A DNA stretch of 63,771 bases, taken from positions 1 to 63,771 of the IMG/VR virus record IMGVR_UViG_3300020471_002176, one strand, 5' to 3'. Shown here in pieces: positions 1-8,456 of the stretch. A model generated the notes under the pieces. It ran no database searches. It was not told the DNA's origin and saw only the letters and a list, made by a program, of their open reading frames with translations. The stretch comes from a virus. The translations under genes were made by a program, and so were the position numbers. The first letter of the stretch is position 1, and every line of letters begins with the position of its first letter.

Positions 1-1
1 T

Positions 2-763
2 GACCTGGACGTATCTGATTTAGATAAGCTCGATGGCATCACTAATGGCACCGCTGCCGCAGGCAAGGCCTTGGTCGTTGACTCAAACAAGGATATTGGA
101 ACCATTAGAAACCTTACCATTGATGGTGTTTTCACTGATGGTAACTATACTTTTGATACAAGCGGCAACGTAACTGGCTTGGGCACTGTTGGTTGTGGTG
201 CAATCACCTCGACTGGGGCTTCAAGCATGGGTTCCTTAAATGTCGGCGGCACCCTTGCTTGCGACACTAGTTTTACGCTAGATTCCACCGTAATTAACGC
301 AACGGAGCTAGGCTACATTGATGGCGTCACTGCTGGCACTGCTGCAGCAAGCAAAGCCTTGGTTCTTGACGGTTCCAAGAATATTGCTACAATCGGAACG
401 GTTGGCTGCGGTGCAATCACCTCAACTGGTGTTTCTAGCTTTGCGGGCTTAAGCGGCGCCGCCATCGGCGCCGGCTTAACAGAAACATCCGGTGTTTTGA
501 GTATTGATTGGGTGAGTCAAACCTTCGCCGTCTCCGCTACTGCGGATGCTACTGCACTTGTGAGTGGTTCCACTGAGGCATTTATATCAGAAACACCTCT
601 GGCAGATTCCGTTCAGGTTTTCTTGAACGGCGCCCTGCAGAGGAAGTCAGGTTCTGCTGGCTACTATGATTATAAGCTTCATGATGATAATCGCCGCATC
701 AAATTCGAGGATGCACTTGAGGTTGCGGATGTGCTTATAGTCAACTACATTGCAAATAGTTGA
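2..763 (+). CDS. Tail fibre / repeat-rich virion appendage protein (5' partial)
   Basis: The reading frame is open from the first bases of the window, so the gene starts upstream; about 253 codons are visible. The protein is rich in Gly, Thr, Ser and Ala and contains imperfect repeats: LDGITNGTAAAGKALV near the start recurs as IDGVTAGTAAASKALV, and GTVGCGAITSTG occurs twice. This low-complexity beta-type repeat with conserved LDG/KALVLD blocks is typical of marine phage fibre or surface appendage proteins. The last 60 residues (VQVFLNGALQRK, RIKFEDAL, DVLIVNYIA) look like a terminal globular domain found on such proteins. Role in host attachment is inferred from repeats and its place before the sheath gene. 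Confidence 0.7.
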   Translation, partial: DLDVSDLDKLDGITNGTAAAGKALVVDSNKDIGTIRNLTIDGVFTDGNYTFDTSGNVTGLGTVGCGAITSTGASSMGSLNVGGTLACDTSFTLDSTVINATELGYIDGVTAGTAAASKALVLDGSKNIATIGTVGCGAITSTGVSSFAGLSGAAIGAGLTETSGVLSIDWVSQTFAVSATADATALVSGSTEAFISETPLADSVQVFLNGALQRKSGSAGYYDYKLHDDNRRIKFEDALEVADVLIVNYIANS

Positions 764-792
764 TAACTCACAATAACTAATCCCACCTTTAG

Positions 793-825
793 CCGGGGGC
801 ATCTGCCCCCGGTTTCCTTTTGTTT
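793..825 (+). terminator. Rho-independent terminator after the fibre gene
   Basis: Eight-base stem CCGGGGGC / GCCCCCGG with a 4-base loop, followed by a T-rich tract (TTTCCTTTTGTTT). It separates the fibre gene from the sheath operon. Confidence 0.85.
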
Positions 826-855
826 CTCACCCGGCTTGATTTTTAATTCCTTTGG

Positions 856-880
856 CTAAATTTAAAACTATTTACTTAAG
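856..880 (+). promoter_or_regulatory. Candidate late promoter (ACTATTTA motif) upstream of sheath gene
   Basis: TTTAAAACTATTTACTTAAG lies 45-70 bases before the sheath start. The AAACTATTTA core recurs before the genes at 30886 and 37008 and resembles the downstream half of the T4 late promoter TATAAATACTATT. No TTGAC/TATAAT pair is seen here, in contrast to the accessory genes. Confidence 0.35.
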
Positions 881-924
881 TAAAACACTATGTATTAGTC
901 TTTTCCACAAGGAGAACCCCAAAG

Positions 925-3852
925 ATGTCGGTAAGAAAGTATAAATTTGTATCACCTGGAATATTTTTAAGAGAAATAGACAATTCACAGCTTCCGGCTG
1001 ATGCCCGAGCTATAGGTCCAGTTATTATTGGTCGAACTGAAAAAGGCCCAGCATTGAAGCCAATCATCGTAAAAGATATGGATGACTTCTCTAGAGTATT
1101 CGGCCTCACTGTTCCTGGTGGCGGCGCCGATACAAATGACCCATGGAGAGACGGCAACTCCACTCTGGCACCAGCTTATGTAGGGTACGCCGCTCAGGCT
1201 TATTTTGCAGCGGGCAACGAGACCCCGCTAACAGTGGTTCGTCTCCTAGGAGCCCAAGATCCCCAGGCCAATGCCGCGACCGCCGGAGCCGAAGCCGGGT
1301 GGCACGCAGCTTACGTTCATGGTGTTTTTGGCACCTTGGCATCGTCGGCCGGTAACAACATTCAACACGGTGTGACAAGCGGATCCTCGATCTACCCGTT
1401 AGCCTTATTTTACAGTAACGATGAAAATTTTGATGTTGGCCTGAAGGGCACCGCCTTTCATGGTGCCACCGCTTATGGCACCGGCTCACAAAACACTGGA
1501 TCACTCTTCAAGGCCGCGGCCGACGGCACCATTACGATAGGTGTAGGCTCAGGCTCGGGACCAGCCTATACGTGGAAGAAATGCACATTTGGTTCGCCCA
1601 CGGACAGAAATTATATTAGAAGAAGCTTCAACACAAATGCAGCTGCTACAAACGCAAGCATCTCACATGACATTGAAAATTATTGGCTCGGTGAAGTTTT
1701 CGAGGGAGCTATGGTTGATCTTGTCGCAGAAAAAGCAGATGATGAACAAGTGGTTTATTTTACAGCACCATTGTCAATAACCGGCAATGACGACCCAGAC
1801 ATGGGCGATCTGTCTTATCCAATGCAAGCGGCAAGAACGGGCTGGGTCATACACCAAGACCTAACCCACAATTCAGACCCAGAGACCGGGGAGGGATCAG
1901 GTTGGGACCCCAGGACAGACCTCAAGAAATTATTCAGAATTCACGCACTACACGAAGGAATTCAAGCATCTAAAGAGCTTGTGGTGCAGATTGAGGATAT
2001 AAAGATTGCAAACCCAGCAGCCCCAGATCCATATAGCAGTTTCACTGTAAAGGTCTATAACGCAGCTGAACTTTGCTTGGGCCTCGAAGCGAGAGAAACT
2101 TATTCTCTCTGCAACCTCAACCCAAACAGCCCAAAATATGTTGCTAGACAAATTGGAGATATGTATGCCAAGTGGCAACAATCAGAAAAGAGAAACAGAT
2201 TTTATGGGGAGAATCCAAATAGATCCCAACTAATCAGAGTGGAGATGCACCCAGACGTTGAAAACGGCCAACTTCCAGATACTTCTGTCGTTCCATTTGG
2301 TTTTTGGGGCCCTTCGGTACCTCATGATATCTTGCTTAGAGACACTATATTGCCGGGCTCCGCAAATGATTGGATATCGGGCTCCTTTTCTGCAGAGCAA
2401 GGAGGCTTCACAACCGAAGTCAATTCACAAACTCTCTACGGCACTGGCTCATTAAAGTGGCCAAGAATCCCCTTGATTGTTTCAGCTTCTAACGATGGCG
2501 GCCCTTTTGGCGTTCGTGTTGGCACTAACGCCGCCGGCTCGCGAGGAACACAGGTGGATCCTGGTTATGTAGATTATATCAGAAGGTTACCTCAGTTTTA
2601 TGAGATAGCCCAAAATCAAGACCTGGGCAAATCCTGGCCAGGCGCCGGCGCAAAAGCTTCTTTTGTGTTTACGTTGAATGACATAGTTGTTAGCGGCTCG
2701 AATCTTACTACCGCCGATGCACTAGTTGAGCATGCGTATTACAAATCTGGTTCATATGAGCTTGGAGATGCATTTACCTCTACTGGTTCCGCTTATGCAT
2801 CTCACCTTTTAGAGCTAGGTTACGACAAGTTCGCCATGCCACTGGTTGGGGGCTTTGACGGAATAAACATACTGGAAGCCAACCCGTTTAATAACTCAAC
2901 TCGAACCCTATCTGGCAAGTCCTCCCGAGAGTCGTATGCATATGCATCCGTTGAGCGCGCCATTGATACCATTTCCAATCCGGAAATAGTGGAACACAAC
3001 GTTGCATTGATGCCAGGAATAACGGTCCCCGGCTTAACAAAGAAGTTGGTTCAGGCCTGTGAAGCTAGATCTGATTCGTTGGCAATTATAGATCTGCCAA
3101 ATATTTATGTTCCTCCAACTGAAGAAAAGTGTGATGCTTTTCACGAGAGACTAAAAACAAATCCAAAGGCCGCGGCCAAAGAGCTTGTTGAGCGCCAACT
3201 AAACTCAAGTTATGGTTGCTCGTATTATCCTTGGGTCAAGGTTGCGGACCCGCACCAAGATGGCAAGCTTGTTTGGGTTCCGCCATCAGTTGTAGCTTTG
3301 GGTGTTTTTGCAAACACAGATAAGAGAGACGTGTGGTTTGCACCCGCAGGGTTTAATCGAGGCGGCCTTACCCTCGCTAATTGCGGATTACAGGTTACTC
3401 GCGTCTCGGAGCAGTTACTCTCAAAGGATCGAGACGCTTTGTACGAAGCGGGGATCAATCCGATCGCCTCGTTCGTGGGAGAGGGCATTGTTGTTTTTGG
3501 TCAAAAGACACTTCAATTGACCAGATCAGCTCTAGACAGGATAAATGTTCGAAGGCTGCTGATTTATGTAAAGAAGGAGATTTCTTTCTATGCAACCGAT
3601 ATATTATTCGACCAGAACGTTAAAGTTACTTGGAATAGGTTCTTACAAAGAGTGGTGCCATTCTTGGAGGGCGTTAAGACTCGATTAGGTCTTTCCGACT
3701 TCAAGGTTATCTTAGATGAGACAACCACAACTCCAGATCTTGTTGACAGAAATGTTTTGTATGCCAAGGTATTTTTAAAGCCTGCAAGGGCCATAGAGTT
3801 TATTGCCGTTGATTTCGTAATTACCCGAACCGGTGCCGCTTGGCAGGACTAG
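925..3852 (+). CDS. Tail sheath protein (T4 gp18-like)
   Basis: 975-residue contractile sheath subunit. The N-terminus (YKFVSPGIFLREID) matches the conserved start of phage sheath proteins, and the C-terminal third carries the usual sheath blocks: a SVERAID/ISNPEIVEHNVALMPG stretch, SDSLAIIDLPN, YPWVKVADP, VWVPPSVVALGVFA and the glycine-rich WFAPAGFNRGGL. It is about 300 residues longer than T4 gp18 (659 aa); the extra length sits mainly between about residues 100 and 600, probably as surface insertions. ATG start preceded by AAGGAG at about 910. It is followed directly by the tube gene, the usual sheath-tube order. Identification of the family is firm; insert function is unknown. Confidence 0.93.
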   Translation: MSVRKYKFVSPGIFLREIDNSQLPADARAIGPVIIGRTEKGPALKPIIVKDMDDFSRVFGLTVPGGGADTNDPWRDGNSTLAPAYVGYAAQAYFAAGNETPLTVVRLLGAQDPQANAATAGAEAGWHAAYVHGVFGTLASSAGNNIQHGVTSGSSIYPLALFYSNDENFDVGLKGTAFHGATAYGTGSQNTGSLFKAAADGTITIGVGSGSGPAYTWKKCTFGSPTDRNYIRRSFNTNAAATNASISHDIENYWLGEVFEGAMVDLVAEKADDEQVVYFTAPLSITGNDDPDMGDLSYPMQAARTGWVIHQDLTHNSDPETGEGSGWDPRTDLKKLFRIHALHEGIQASKELVVQIEDIKIANPAAPDPYSSFTVKVYNAAELCLGLEARETYSLCNLNPNSPKYVARQIGDMYAKWQQSEKRNRFYGENPNRSQLIRVEMHPDVENGQLPDTSVVPFGFWGPSVPHDILLRDTILPGSANDWISGSFSAEQGGFTTEVNSQTLYGTGSLKWPRIPLIVSASNDGGPFGVRVGTNAAGSRGTQVDPGYVDYIRRLPQFYEIAQNQDLGKSWPGAGAKASFVFTLNDIVVSGSNLTTADALVEHAYYKSGSYELGDAFTSTGSAYASHLLELGYDKFAMPLVGGFDGINILEANPFNNSTRTLSGKSSRESYAYASVERAIDTISNPEIVEHNVALMPGITVPGLTKKLVQACEARSDSLAIIDLPNIYVPPTEEKCDAFHERLKTNPKAAAKELVERQLNSSYGCSYYPWVKVADPHQDGKLVWVPPSVVALGVFANTDKRDVWFAPAGFNRGGLTLANCGLQVTRVSEQLLSKDRDALYEAGINPIASFVGEGIVVFGQKTLQLTRSALDRINVRRLLIYVKKEISFYATDILFDQNVKVTWNRFLQRVVPFLEGVKTRLGLSDFKVILDETTTTPDLVDRNVLYAKVFLKPARAIEFIAVDFVITRTGAAWQD

Positions 3853-3910
3853 GGATTATAAAATATAAAAATTATATTTAAGAAACTATATATTACAGGA
3901 GATACAAAAC

Positions 3911-4531
3911 ATGGCCGAAGGAAATAGCCCCGCATTCTGGAATGTAACTAGCGTTGAGCCAAAAAGGCAATTCAGATGGTTTTTGACTGTCAACGGGATC
4001 CCTCAGTGGGTTTTAAAGACGGCAAAGAAGCCATCATTTAAGGTTACTGAGACTCCACATGATTTTTTGAACTACAAGTTCCATTATCCTGGCAGAATCG
4101 AGTGGGAACCAATAGACATAACACTAGTCGACCCCGTGCAGCCTGACTCAACCCAGATATTGTATAAGATGCTTCTAGATGGCGGCTATGTTTTGCCATC
4201 AAACTACCAAGCTCAGGCAGCCGCCACCAAACCGCGGACGATCTCAAAGAATTCTTTTGTAAAGGCTTTTTCGGGGGGCGGTGAAGTTTACCTGGAGCAG
4301 ATCTCCTCTAATGACCCAAACGAGGGCGGACAAACGGGCATGCTTGAGAAATGGGCAATTAAGAACCCATTCATTACGAGTTGTAATTTTGGTGATTTGA
4401 GTTATGAAAATGACGGCCTAGTAGAAATCAGCTTAACCATTAGGTATGACTTCGCAGAGTGCCTGATCGGCCCCGACACCGGAGGTGACCGCACAACCGG
4501 ATACACGCCCCCTAGAGGCACCACAGAATAG
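3911..4531 (+). CDS. Tail tube protein (T4 gp19-like)
   Basis: 206-residue protein directly after the sheath gene, the standard position for the inner tail tube subunit. The N-terminal half (RQFRWFLTV, KPSFKVTE, FHYPGRIEWEPIDITLVD) fits the gp19-like tube family, and the C-terminal part (SCNFGDLSYENDGLVEISLTIRYD) is the typical closing beta-strand pair. Length is close to T4 gp19 (163 aa) plus a short C-terminal extension. A good Shine-Dalgarno (ACAGGAGA) precedes the ATG. It would polymerise around the tape measure protein. Confidence 0.92.
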   Translation: MAEGNSPAFWNVTSVEPKRQFRWFLTVNGIPQWVLKTAKKPSFKVTETPHDFLNYKFHYPGRIEWEPIDITLVDPVQPDSTQILYKMLLDGGYVLPSNYQAQAAATKPRTISKNSFVKAFSGGGEVYLEQISSNDPNEGGQTGMLEKWAIKNPFITSCNFGDLSYENDGLVEISLTIRYDFAECLIGPDTGGDRTTGYTPPRGTTE

Positions 4532-4567
4532 ATTTTGAGTTTTTGATAAAGAAGAAAGAGAGTACAA

Positions 4568-5443
4568 GTGTCTAGAAATAAAAATAGAATAATCAGAGAA
4601 ACCGCAGAATTAGAGCCCCCAACAAGTCATACACCTCCAACACCACCAACGCCAACAAGGGAAGCAAACCCTTTTGGCCTATCTTTTGTTGAACCAACCG
4701 AGGTGGTGGAACTGCCATCAGCAGGTCGTTTTTACCCTGAGGACCATCCTCTTCACGGGGTATCTAGTATAGAAATAAAACAAATGACAGCAAAAGAGGA
4801 AGATATCCTCGCGAACAACAACTATATCGATAGTGGCCAGGTTTATGAAAGGTTGTTGGACAGTATAATAGTAAACAAGAGTATCAAATCGAAAGATTTG
4901 TTGCCTGGCGATCAAGACGCCTTGCTTCTTCGAGCCCGACGCTCTGGCTACGGTGATGAAATTGAAAACAACGAGTTCTGCCCATCGTGCGGAAAGCGAG
5001 TTGATGTGAAATATGACTTATCTTCAGTCGAAAACAAACAAACAGACCTCCCATTGGGTGTTCATTTTGAAGAGTCAAGCTCTACTTTTGCTTTCACTTT
5101 GCCAAAGAGCAATATCAAAGTATCAATGAGACTTCTGACGGGAACAGAAAAAGAATACATGAGAAAACAAAGAGAGAATAAAGAAAGACTCAATATAGAG
5201 ACGAATGACACGATTGACTTCCTGAGACAAGCCATAGTCTCAGCAAACGGGATTACAGACCCCGGCTTATTGAATCAGTTGGTAGAGGTCCTTCCAGCTA
5301 TTGATTCTCGTAAAATAAGGATCATGCAAAAAAGATTATCACCTTCAATCGACACGAGCCAGACAGCAACTTGTCCAAGTTGCGGAAGCGACATTGAGGG
5401 TGAAATTCCGTTTAACCTAAATTTTTTTTGGCCTGAATTATGA
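4568..5443 (+). CDS. T4 gp26-like baseplate hub / tail assembly chaperone
   Basis: 291 residues with a GTG start. After a Pro/Thr-rich N-terminus comes VVELPSAGRFYPEDHPL and IEIKQMTAKEEDILANNNYI, the signature of the T4 gp26-type baseplate family. Two CxxC pairs (FCPSCGK near residue 139 and TCPSCGS near residue 279) could form zinc-binding knuckles. The gene lies between tube and tape measure, where tail assembly chaperones are encoded in many phages. Its 3' end contains an eight-T run, and an open frame without a credible start follows in the +1 frame, so a longer frameshift product is likely. The short form ends in FFWPEL. Confidence 0.8.
   Translation: MSRNKNRIIRETAELEPPTSHTPPTPPTPTREANPFGLSFVEPTEVVELPSAGRFYPEDHPLHGVSSIEIKQMTAKEEDILANNNYIDSGQVYERLLDSIIVNKSIKSKDLLPGDQDALLLRARRSGYGDEIENNEFCPSCGKRVDVKYDLSSVENKQTDLPLGVHFEESSSTFAFTLPKSNIKVSMRLLTGTEKEYMRKQRENKERLNIETNDTIDFLRQAIVSANGITDPGLLNQLVEVLPAIDSRKIRIMQKRLSPSIDTSQTATCPSCGSDIEGEIPFNLNFFWPEL
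5422..5430 (+). promoter_or_regulatory. Candidate programmed frameshift site (T8 run)
   Basis: AAT TTT TTT TGG at the end of the gp26-like gene. A +1 or -2 slip on the eight T residues moves the ribosome into the frame reading GLNYEYVEKV and on to the stop at 5592, adding about 54 residues. Frameshifting between tube and tape measure is a known feature of tail assembly chaperone genes; its use here is inferred. Confidence 0.5.
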
Positions 5444-5594
5444 ATATGTAGAAAAAGTGACCTATGAGGAGATCTTTTTTCTAAAAATGCACGGCAATTG
5501 GTCTTTTCAAGAGGCCTACAACCTACCAATACAATTAAGAAAGTGGTTTTGCAAGAGGCTATCAAAACACTTTGAGCAGATTAATCCTGAATAA
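5430..5594 (+). CDS. Frameshift extension of gp26-like protein (gpGT/gp51-type tail)
   Basis: 54 open codons in the +1 frame after the T run. The translation contains FFLKMHGNWSFQEAYNLPIQ and LRKWFCKRLSKHFEQINPE. The W-S-F-x-E-x-Y-N-L-P-I-x-L-R pattern resembles a short conserved segment of phage tail assembly/baseplate proteins. There is no Shine-Dalgarno before its only internal starts (GTG 5457, ATG 5488), and an ATG start would remove conserved residues. Expression by frameshift from the upstream gene is therefore the best explanation; independent translation remains possible. Confidence 0.55.
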   Translation, partial: GLNYEYVEKVTYEEIFFLKMHGNWSFQEAYNLPIQLRKWFCKRLSKHFEQINPE

Positions 5595-5633
5595 TCTTGT
5601 GTCAACATAATTATAATAAGGGGGTACTTATCC

Positions 5634-7358
5634 ATGACGCGCGAAGAAATGATCGCCGAAATCAATAGACTGAAGGGAGAAATCAAACTTCTCAGGAGCA
5701 CCCGCACCCGGGCTGAGACTTTCGATTCTGACGTCCCCAACCCGTCCGAATTCGCCACGCAACTGACTCAAAGCTACAATGACAATGTCTTTGGGAAGAT
5801 CTCAAAAGATTTCTCCGCGGCCATGAAACAGATGCAAATCGATGGCAATTCGTTTTTTTTAAACTTTGAGGAAGGTGGCAAGTTTCAATCTGGCTTAATG
5901 AGAGCAATGGATGTATCTCAAAAGATCACTGGGAACTACAAAGTCGGATCCGAGGTGATGAAAAAGCTGTCAGGAAACATGAAGACCTTTGTGAGTCTTA
6001 GCGAAAGTGGCCTTCAGTCTTTGACGAAGCAAAGTATCATATTCCAAAAGTTGGGACTTGATGCTTCTACTTATGGAAAAATATTAGATTCTGCTCGTTT
6101 AGCTTACGGTCAGAGTGAACAAGAAGCTGAACAACTAGGCAATTCATTGATGGCGCTGTCCATTAAGCTTTCTATACCTGCGCAGGTTTTGGCAACAGAT
6201 TTCAACAAGGCGCAAAAATCAATGGCGTATGATGCAGAAAAGTTAAACAATATTTTTCACAAATTGCAGTACACCTCTCGAACAACGGGTATAAATTTTG
6301 ATACACTGACTAGCAAGTTTGGCGATACGATGGATAATTTTAAAGGCTCCGCGGACATCGCTGGCCGCTTGAATGCTGTTTTGGGTGATTCTGTATTTAA
6401 TTCGATTGAGTTGCTGGGTATGAATGAAGCAGAGAGAGTTGGCACGATCACAGATAGAGTAAGAGCCAGCTTGCAAGCAAGAGGTAAAAATGTAAACGAA
6501 CTTGGCAAGTTCGAATTAAAAGCATTGGCCTCAAGCATTGGTTTGTCTCCTGAAGATACGAGACGCCTGCTGAGTGGAGAGTCTGTAGATGTAGAGCGCG
6601 CCCTAGAAAGTATGTCAGGTGGCAACCTGAAGGAACCTTCTGAGGCCGCAGCAAAAGGTTTGAAATTTTTCGAAAATACACTGAGACGGACCCGGAGTGA
6701 ACTAGAAAACTTTAATATAGACCTAAACGCCAGTCTTTTCGAGCGCCGCCGCACGGAAAGCGTAACGGGAACCGGCGCAATGGCCGGCTCATCCTTCTTT
6801 GCAGCGGATTATCTCAAAACTACCCGGGGATTGACGGACGCCATGGCCAAACGAATTGATGCGGCCTTGAAGCCATTCAGTATGGATGAGTTTCAAAAAA
6901 GGCAGGTTTCCGATATTGCAATAAGAGATTTTCGAATAATAAAAAGGCTTGAGGCTATCACTGCCCAAGGCCGCCAGGGCGAAAAAGGCCTATTACGGAG
7001 AGTTATAAATGAATTTAGAACCGCGAAACCTGCAGGCCCCGCTGGAGATTTTGATGATAGAAAGCGCGGCGTCCGCGTAGACCAGCGGAAGACAATTGAT
7101 GCGTACAAAGACTTCGCGGCTCTGCAAACCATCCTCACCCCCAACTTGGTAAGCGCCGCGGCCAGAGTCCAAAAAAAGCACATTGAGGCTCTTGGTGCCC
7201 ATTCGGCCGCACTGACCGCGTGGGCTGACGCCTCAGGCGCAGCCGTGGTGAATTTGAACGTCACCACCACCGGAGGACGCCCTCAACCGGTCCCGCTGAC
7301 CACCGCCCAGAAGGCGGCAATAGTGGACGATGTACTTGAAATTCTGAGGAGAAGGTAA
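5634..7358 (+). CDS. Tape-measure-like tail protein
   Basis: 574 residues, ATG start after a GGGGG-containing leader. The N-terminal 60 residues are coiled-coil-like (EEMIAEINRLKGEIKLLRS). The middle (ITGNYKVGSEVMKKLSGNMK, FQKLGLDASTYGKILDSARL, NSLMALSIKLSIP, YTSRTTGINFDTL) resembles the helical core of phage tape measure proteins. Position after tube and chaperone genes and before baseplate genes supports this. At 574 aa it would specify a short tail or be only part of a split tape measure. An Ala/Pro-rich C-terminus follows residue 450. No lytic domain is visible. Confidence 0.65.
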   Translation: MTREEMIAEINRLKGEIKLLRSTRTRAETFDSDVPNPSEFATQLTQSYNDNVFGKISKDFSAAMKQMQIDGNSFFLNFEEGGKFQSGLMRAMDVSQKITGNYKVGSEVMKKLSGNMKTFVSLSESGLQSLTKQSIIFQKLGLDASTYGKILDSARLAYGQSEQEAEQLGNSLMALSIKLSIPAQVLATDFNKAQKSMAYDAEKLNNIFHKLQYTSRTTGINFDTLTSKFGDTMDNFKGSADIAGRLNAVLGDSVFNSIELLGMNEAERVGTITDRVRASLQARGKNVNELGKFELKALASSIGLSPEDTRRLLSGESVDVERALESMSGGNLKEPSEAAAKGLKFFENTLRRTRSELENFNIDLNASLFERRRTESVTGTGAMAGSSFFAADYLKTTRGLTDAMAKRIDAALKPFSMDEFQKRQVSDIAIRDFRIIKRLEAITAQGRQGEKGLLRRVINEFRTAKPAGPAGDFDDRKRGVRVDQRKTIDAYKDFAALQTILTPNLVSAAARVQKKHIEALGAHSAALTAWADASGAAVVNLNVTTTGGRPQPVPLTTAQKAAIVDDVLEILRRR

Positions 7359-7379
7359 TAACTAACAGGAGGATACAAA

Positions 7380-8114
7380 ATGACAAGGCGAGGAAACCCA
7401 ATAACGGACACAAGGCAAAAATCATCCGGATTTTTTAATTTTAACGAGCTTGCCGAAGCGAAAGAGCAAACAGTTGAGTTTACGCACGTCATGACTGGCA
7501 AAAACGTAAAGTTCCCAGCATTTATCACTCAGTATTCCGATGATTATTCTTTAACCTGGGGCAGCGAAACAATATTCGGGAGAATGGATTCAGTGAGGCC
7601 ATATTCAGGCACACAAAGAAAAATACAACTGGCATTTAAAGTTCTAGCCCCCGACTTGCAACATGCAAAGTATAATTTTAGAAAACAAAGTTTGCTTTCT
7701 CAAATGATGTACCCTGTCTATAGTGAGCTCCTTTCAAAAGGCAACAACACAGGTAGGACGATTAAAGCCCCTCCGCTTCTTAGGATAAAATTTATGAACT
7801 TGGTGCAAAATAAAGCAACAATAAATGCCGGGGGTCTCTTGGGCACTGCGCAGGGATTTCAATTTACTCCGAATGTTGAAGCCGGCTGGTATATGGATGA
7901 GCGCGATACAAAGCTGTACCCAAAGGAATACACTTTGTCTTTTACTTTTGATGTTCTTCATGAAGAAACACCAGGGTTCGATGAAACAGGAGAATTTATG
8001 ATAAAAGATTTTCCTTACGGCACTCAACCAACCACGAAAGATGATACTCCTTTTGGGGCCGTAACCACCCGCGACCAGCGTCGCGCTGCCGATGAGGAGG
8101 TAATGTATTCATGA
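7380..8114 (+). CDS. Baseplate / tail-tube-associated protein
   Basis: 244 residues, strong AGGAGG ribosome site. Conserved-looking blocks are FPAFITQYSDDYSLTWGSE, RMDSVRPYSGTQRKI and YPKEYTLSFTFDVLHEETPG. The mix of beta strands and the gene order (tape measure, this gene, LysM-like wedge gene, hub) match the tube-initiator/gpU-like baseplate proteins of contractile tails. I cannot assign it to a specific T4 gene. Its stop overlaps the next start by 4 bases (ATGA), indicating translational coupling. Confidence 0.6.
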   Translation: MTRRGNPITDTRQKSSGFFNFNELAEAKEQTVEFTHVMTGKNVKFPAFITQYSDDYSLTWGSETIFGRMDSVRPYSGTQRKIQLAFKVLAPDLQHAKYNFRKQSLLSQMMYPVYSELLSKGNNTGRTIKAPPLLRIKFMNLVQNKATINAGGLLGTAQGFQFTPNVEAGWYMDERDTKLYPKEYTLSFTFDVLHEETPGFDETGEFMIKDFPYGTQPTTKDDTPFGAVTTRDQRRAADEEVMYS

Positions 8115-8455
8115 CAGATAGGAACCTTGAAAGGATTATTTACAGGAACGACAACGATTTGTATCGTAGGCGCCTGCAAGACAAAAATGTAAAAGAGTTT
8201 TATCACTATGGAAAGCTCAGGCTCAACCCCATCACAATAGAAGAGAGAAAAACCCTAACAACAAGAATGCATTCTTGGGGCCCAACGGATACTTTGTATA
8301 AGTTGTCATTCGAGTATTACGGTATAAAGGATTATTGGTGGCTTATCGGCTGGTACAACAAGAAGCCTATGGATTTCATGTATCAGCAGTCCGAGATGCT
8401 ACACATACCTTTCCCCCTGGAGGATGCACTCAGGCTAGCAACAAGGGAAACTTGA
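8111..8455 (+). CDS. LysM-like baseplate wedge protein (T4 gp53-like)
   Basis: 114 residues. The segment TLYKLSFEYYGIKDYWWLIG followed by WYNKKPMDF and a closing IPFP is the LysM-type fold used by gp53/gpX baseplate proteins (pattern: YYG-x-x-x-YWW-x-I-x-WYN-K-P). In T4, gp53 clamps wedge to hub. The gene overlaps its upstream neighbour by 4 bases and ends 1 base before the next gene, so the three are co-translated. Confidence 0.75.
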   Translation: MTDRNLERIIYRNDNDLYRRRLQDKNVKEFYHYGKLRLNPITIEERKTLTTRMHSWGPTDTLYKLSFEYYGIKDYWWLIGWYNKKPMDFMYQQSEMLHIPFPLEDALRLATRET

Positions 8456-8456
8456 T

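Noticed and set aside
1-763. Diversity-generating retroelement in the fibre gene
   Set aside because: The repeats are structural protein repeats; no template repeat or reverse transcriptase is seen in the window.
1106-1504. Minus-strand frame inside the sheath gene
   Set aside because: Arg/His/Cys-rich composition typical of a shadow; no ribosome site.
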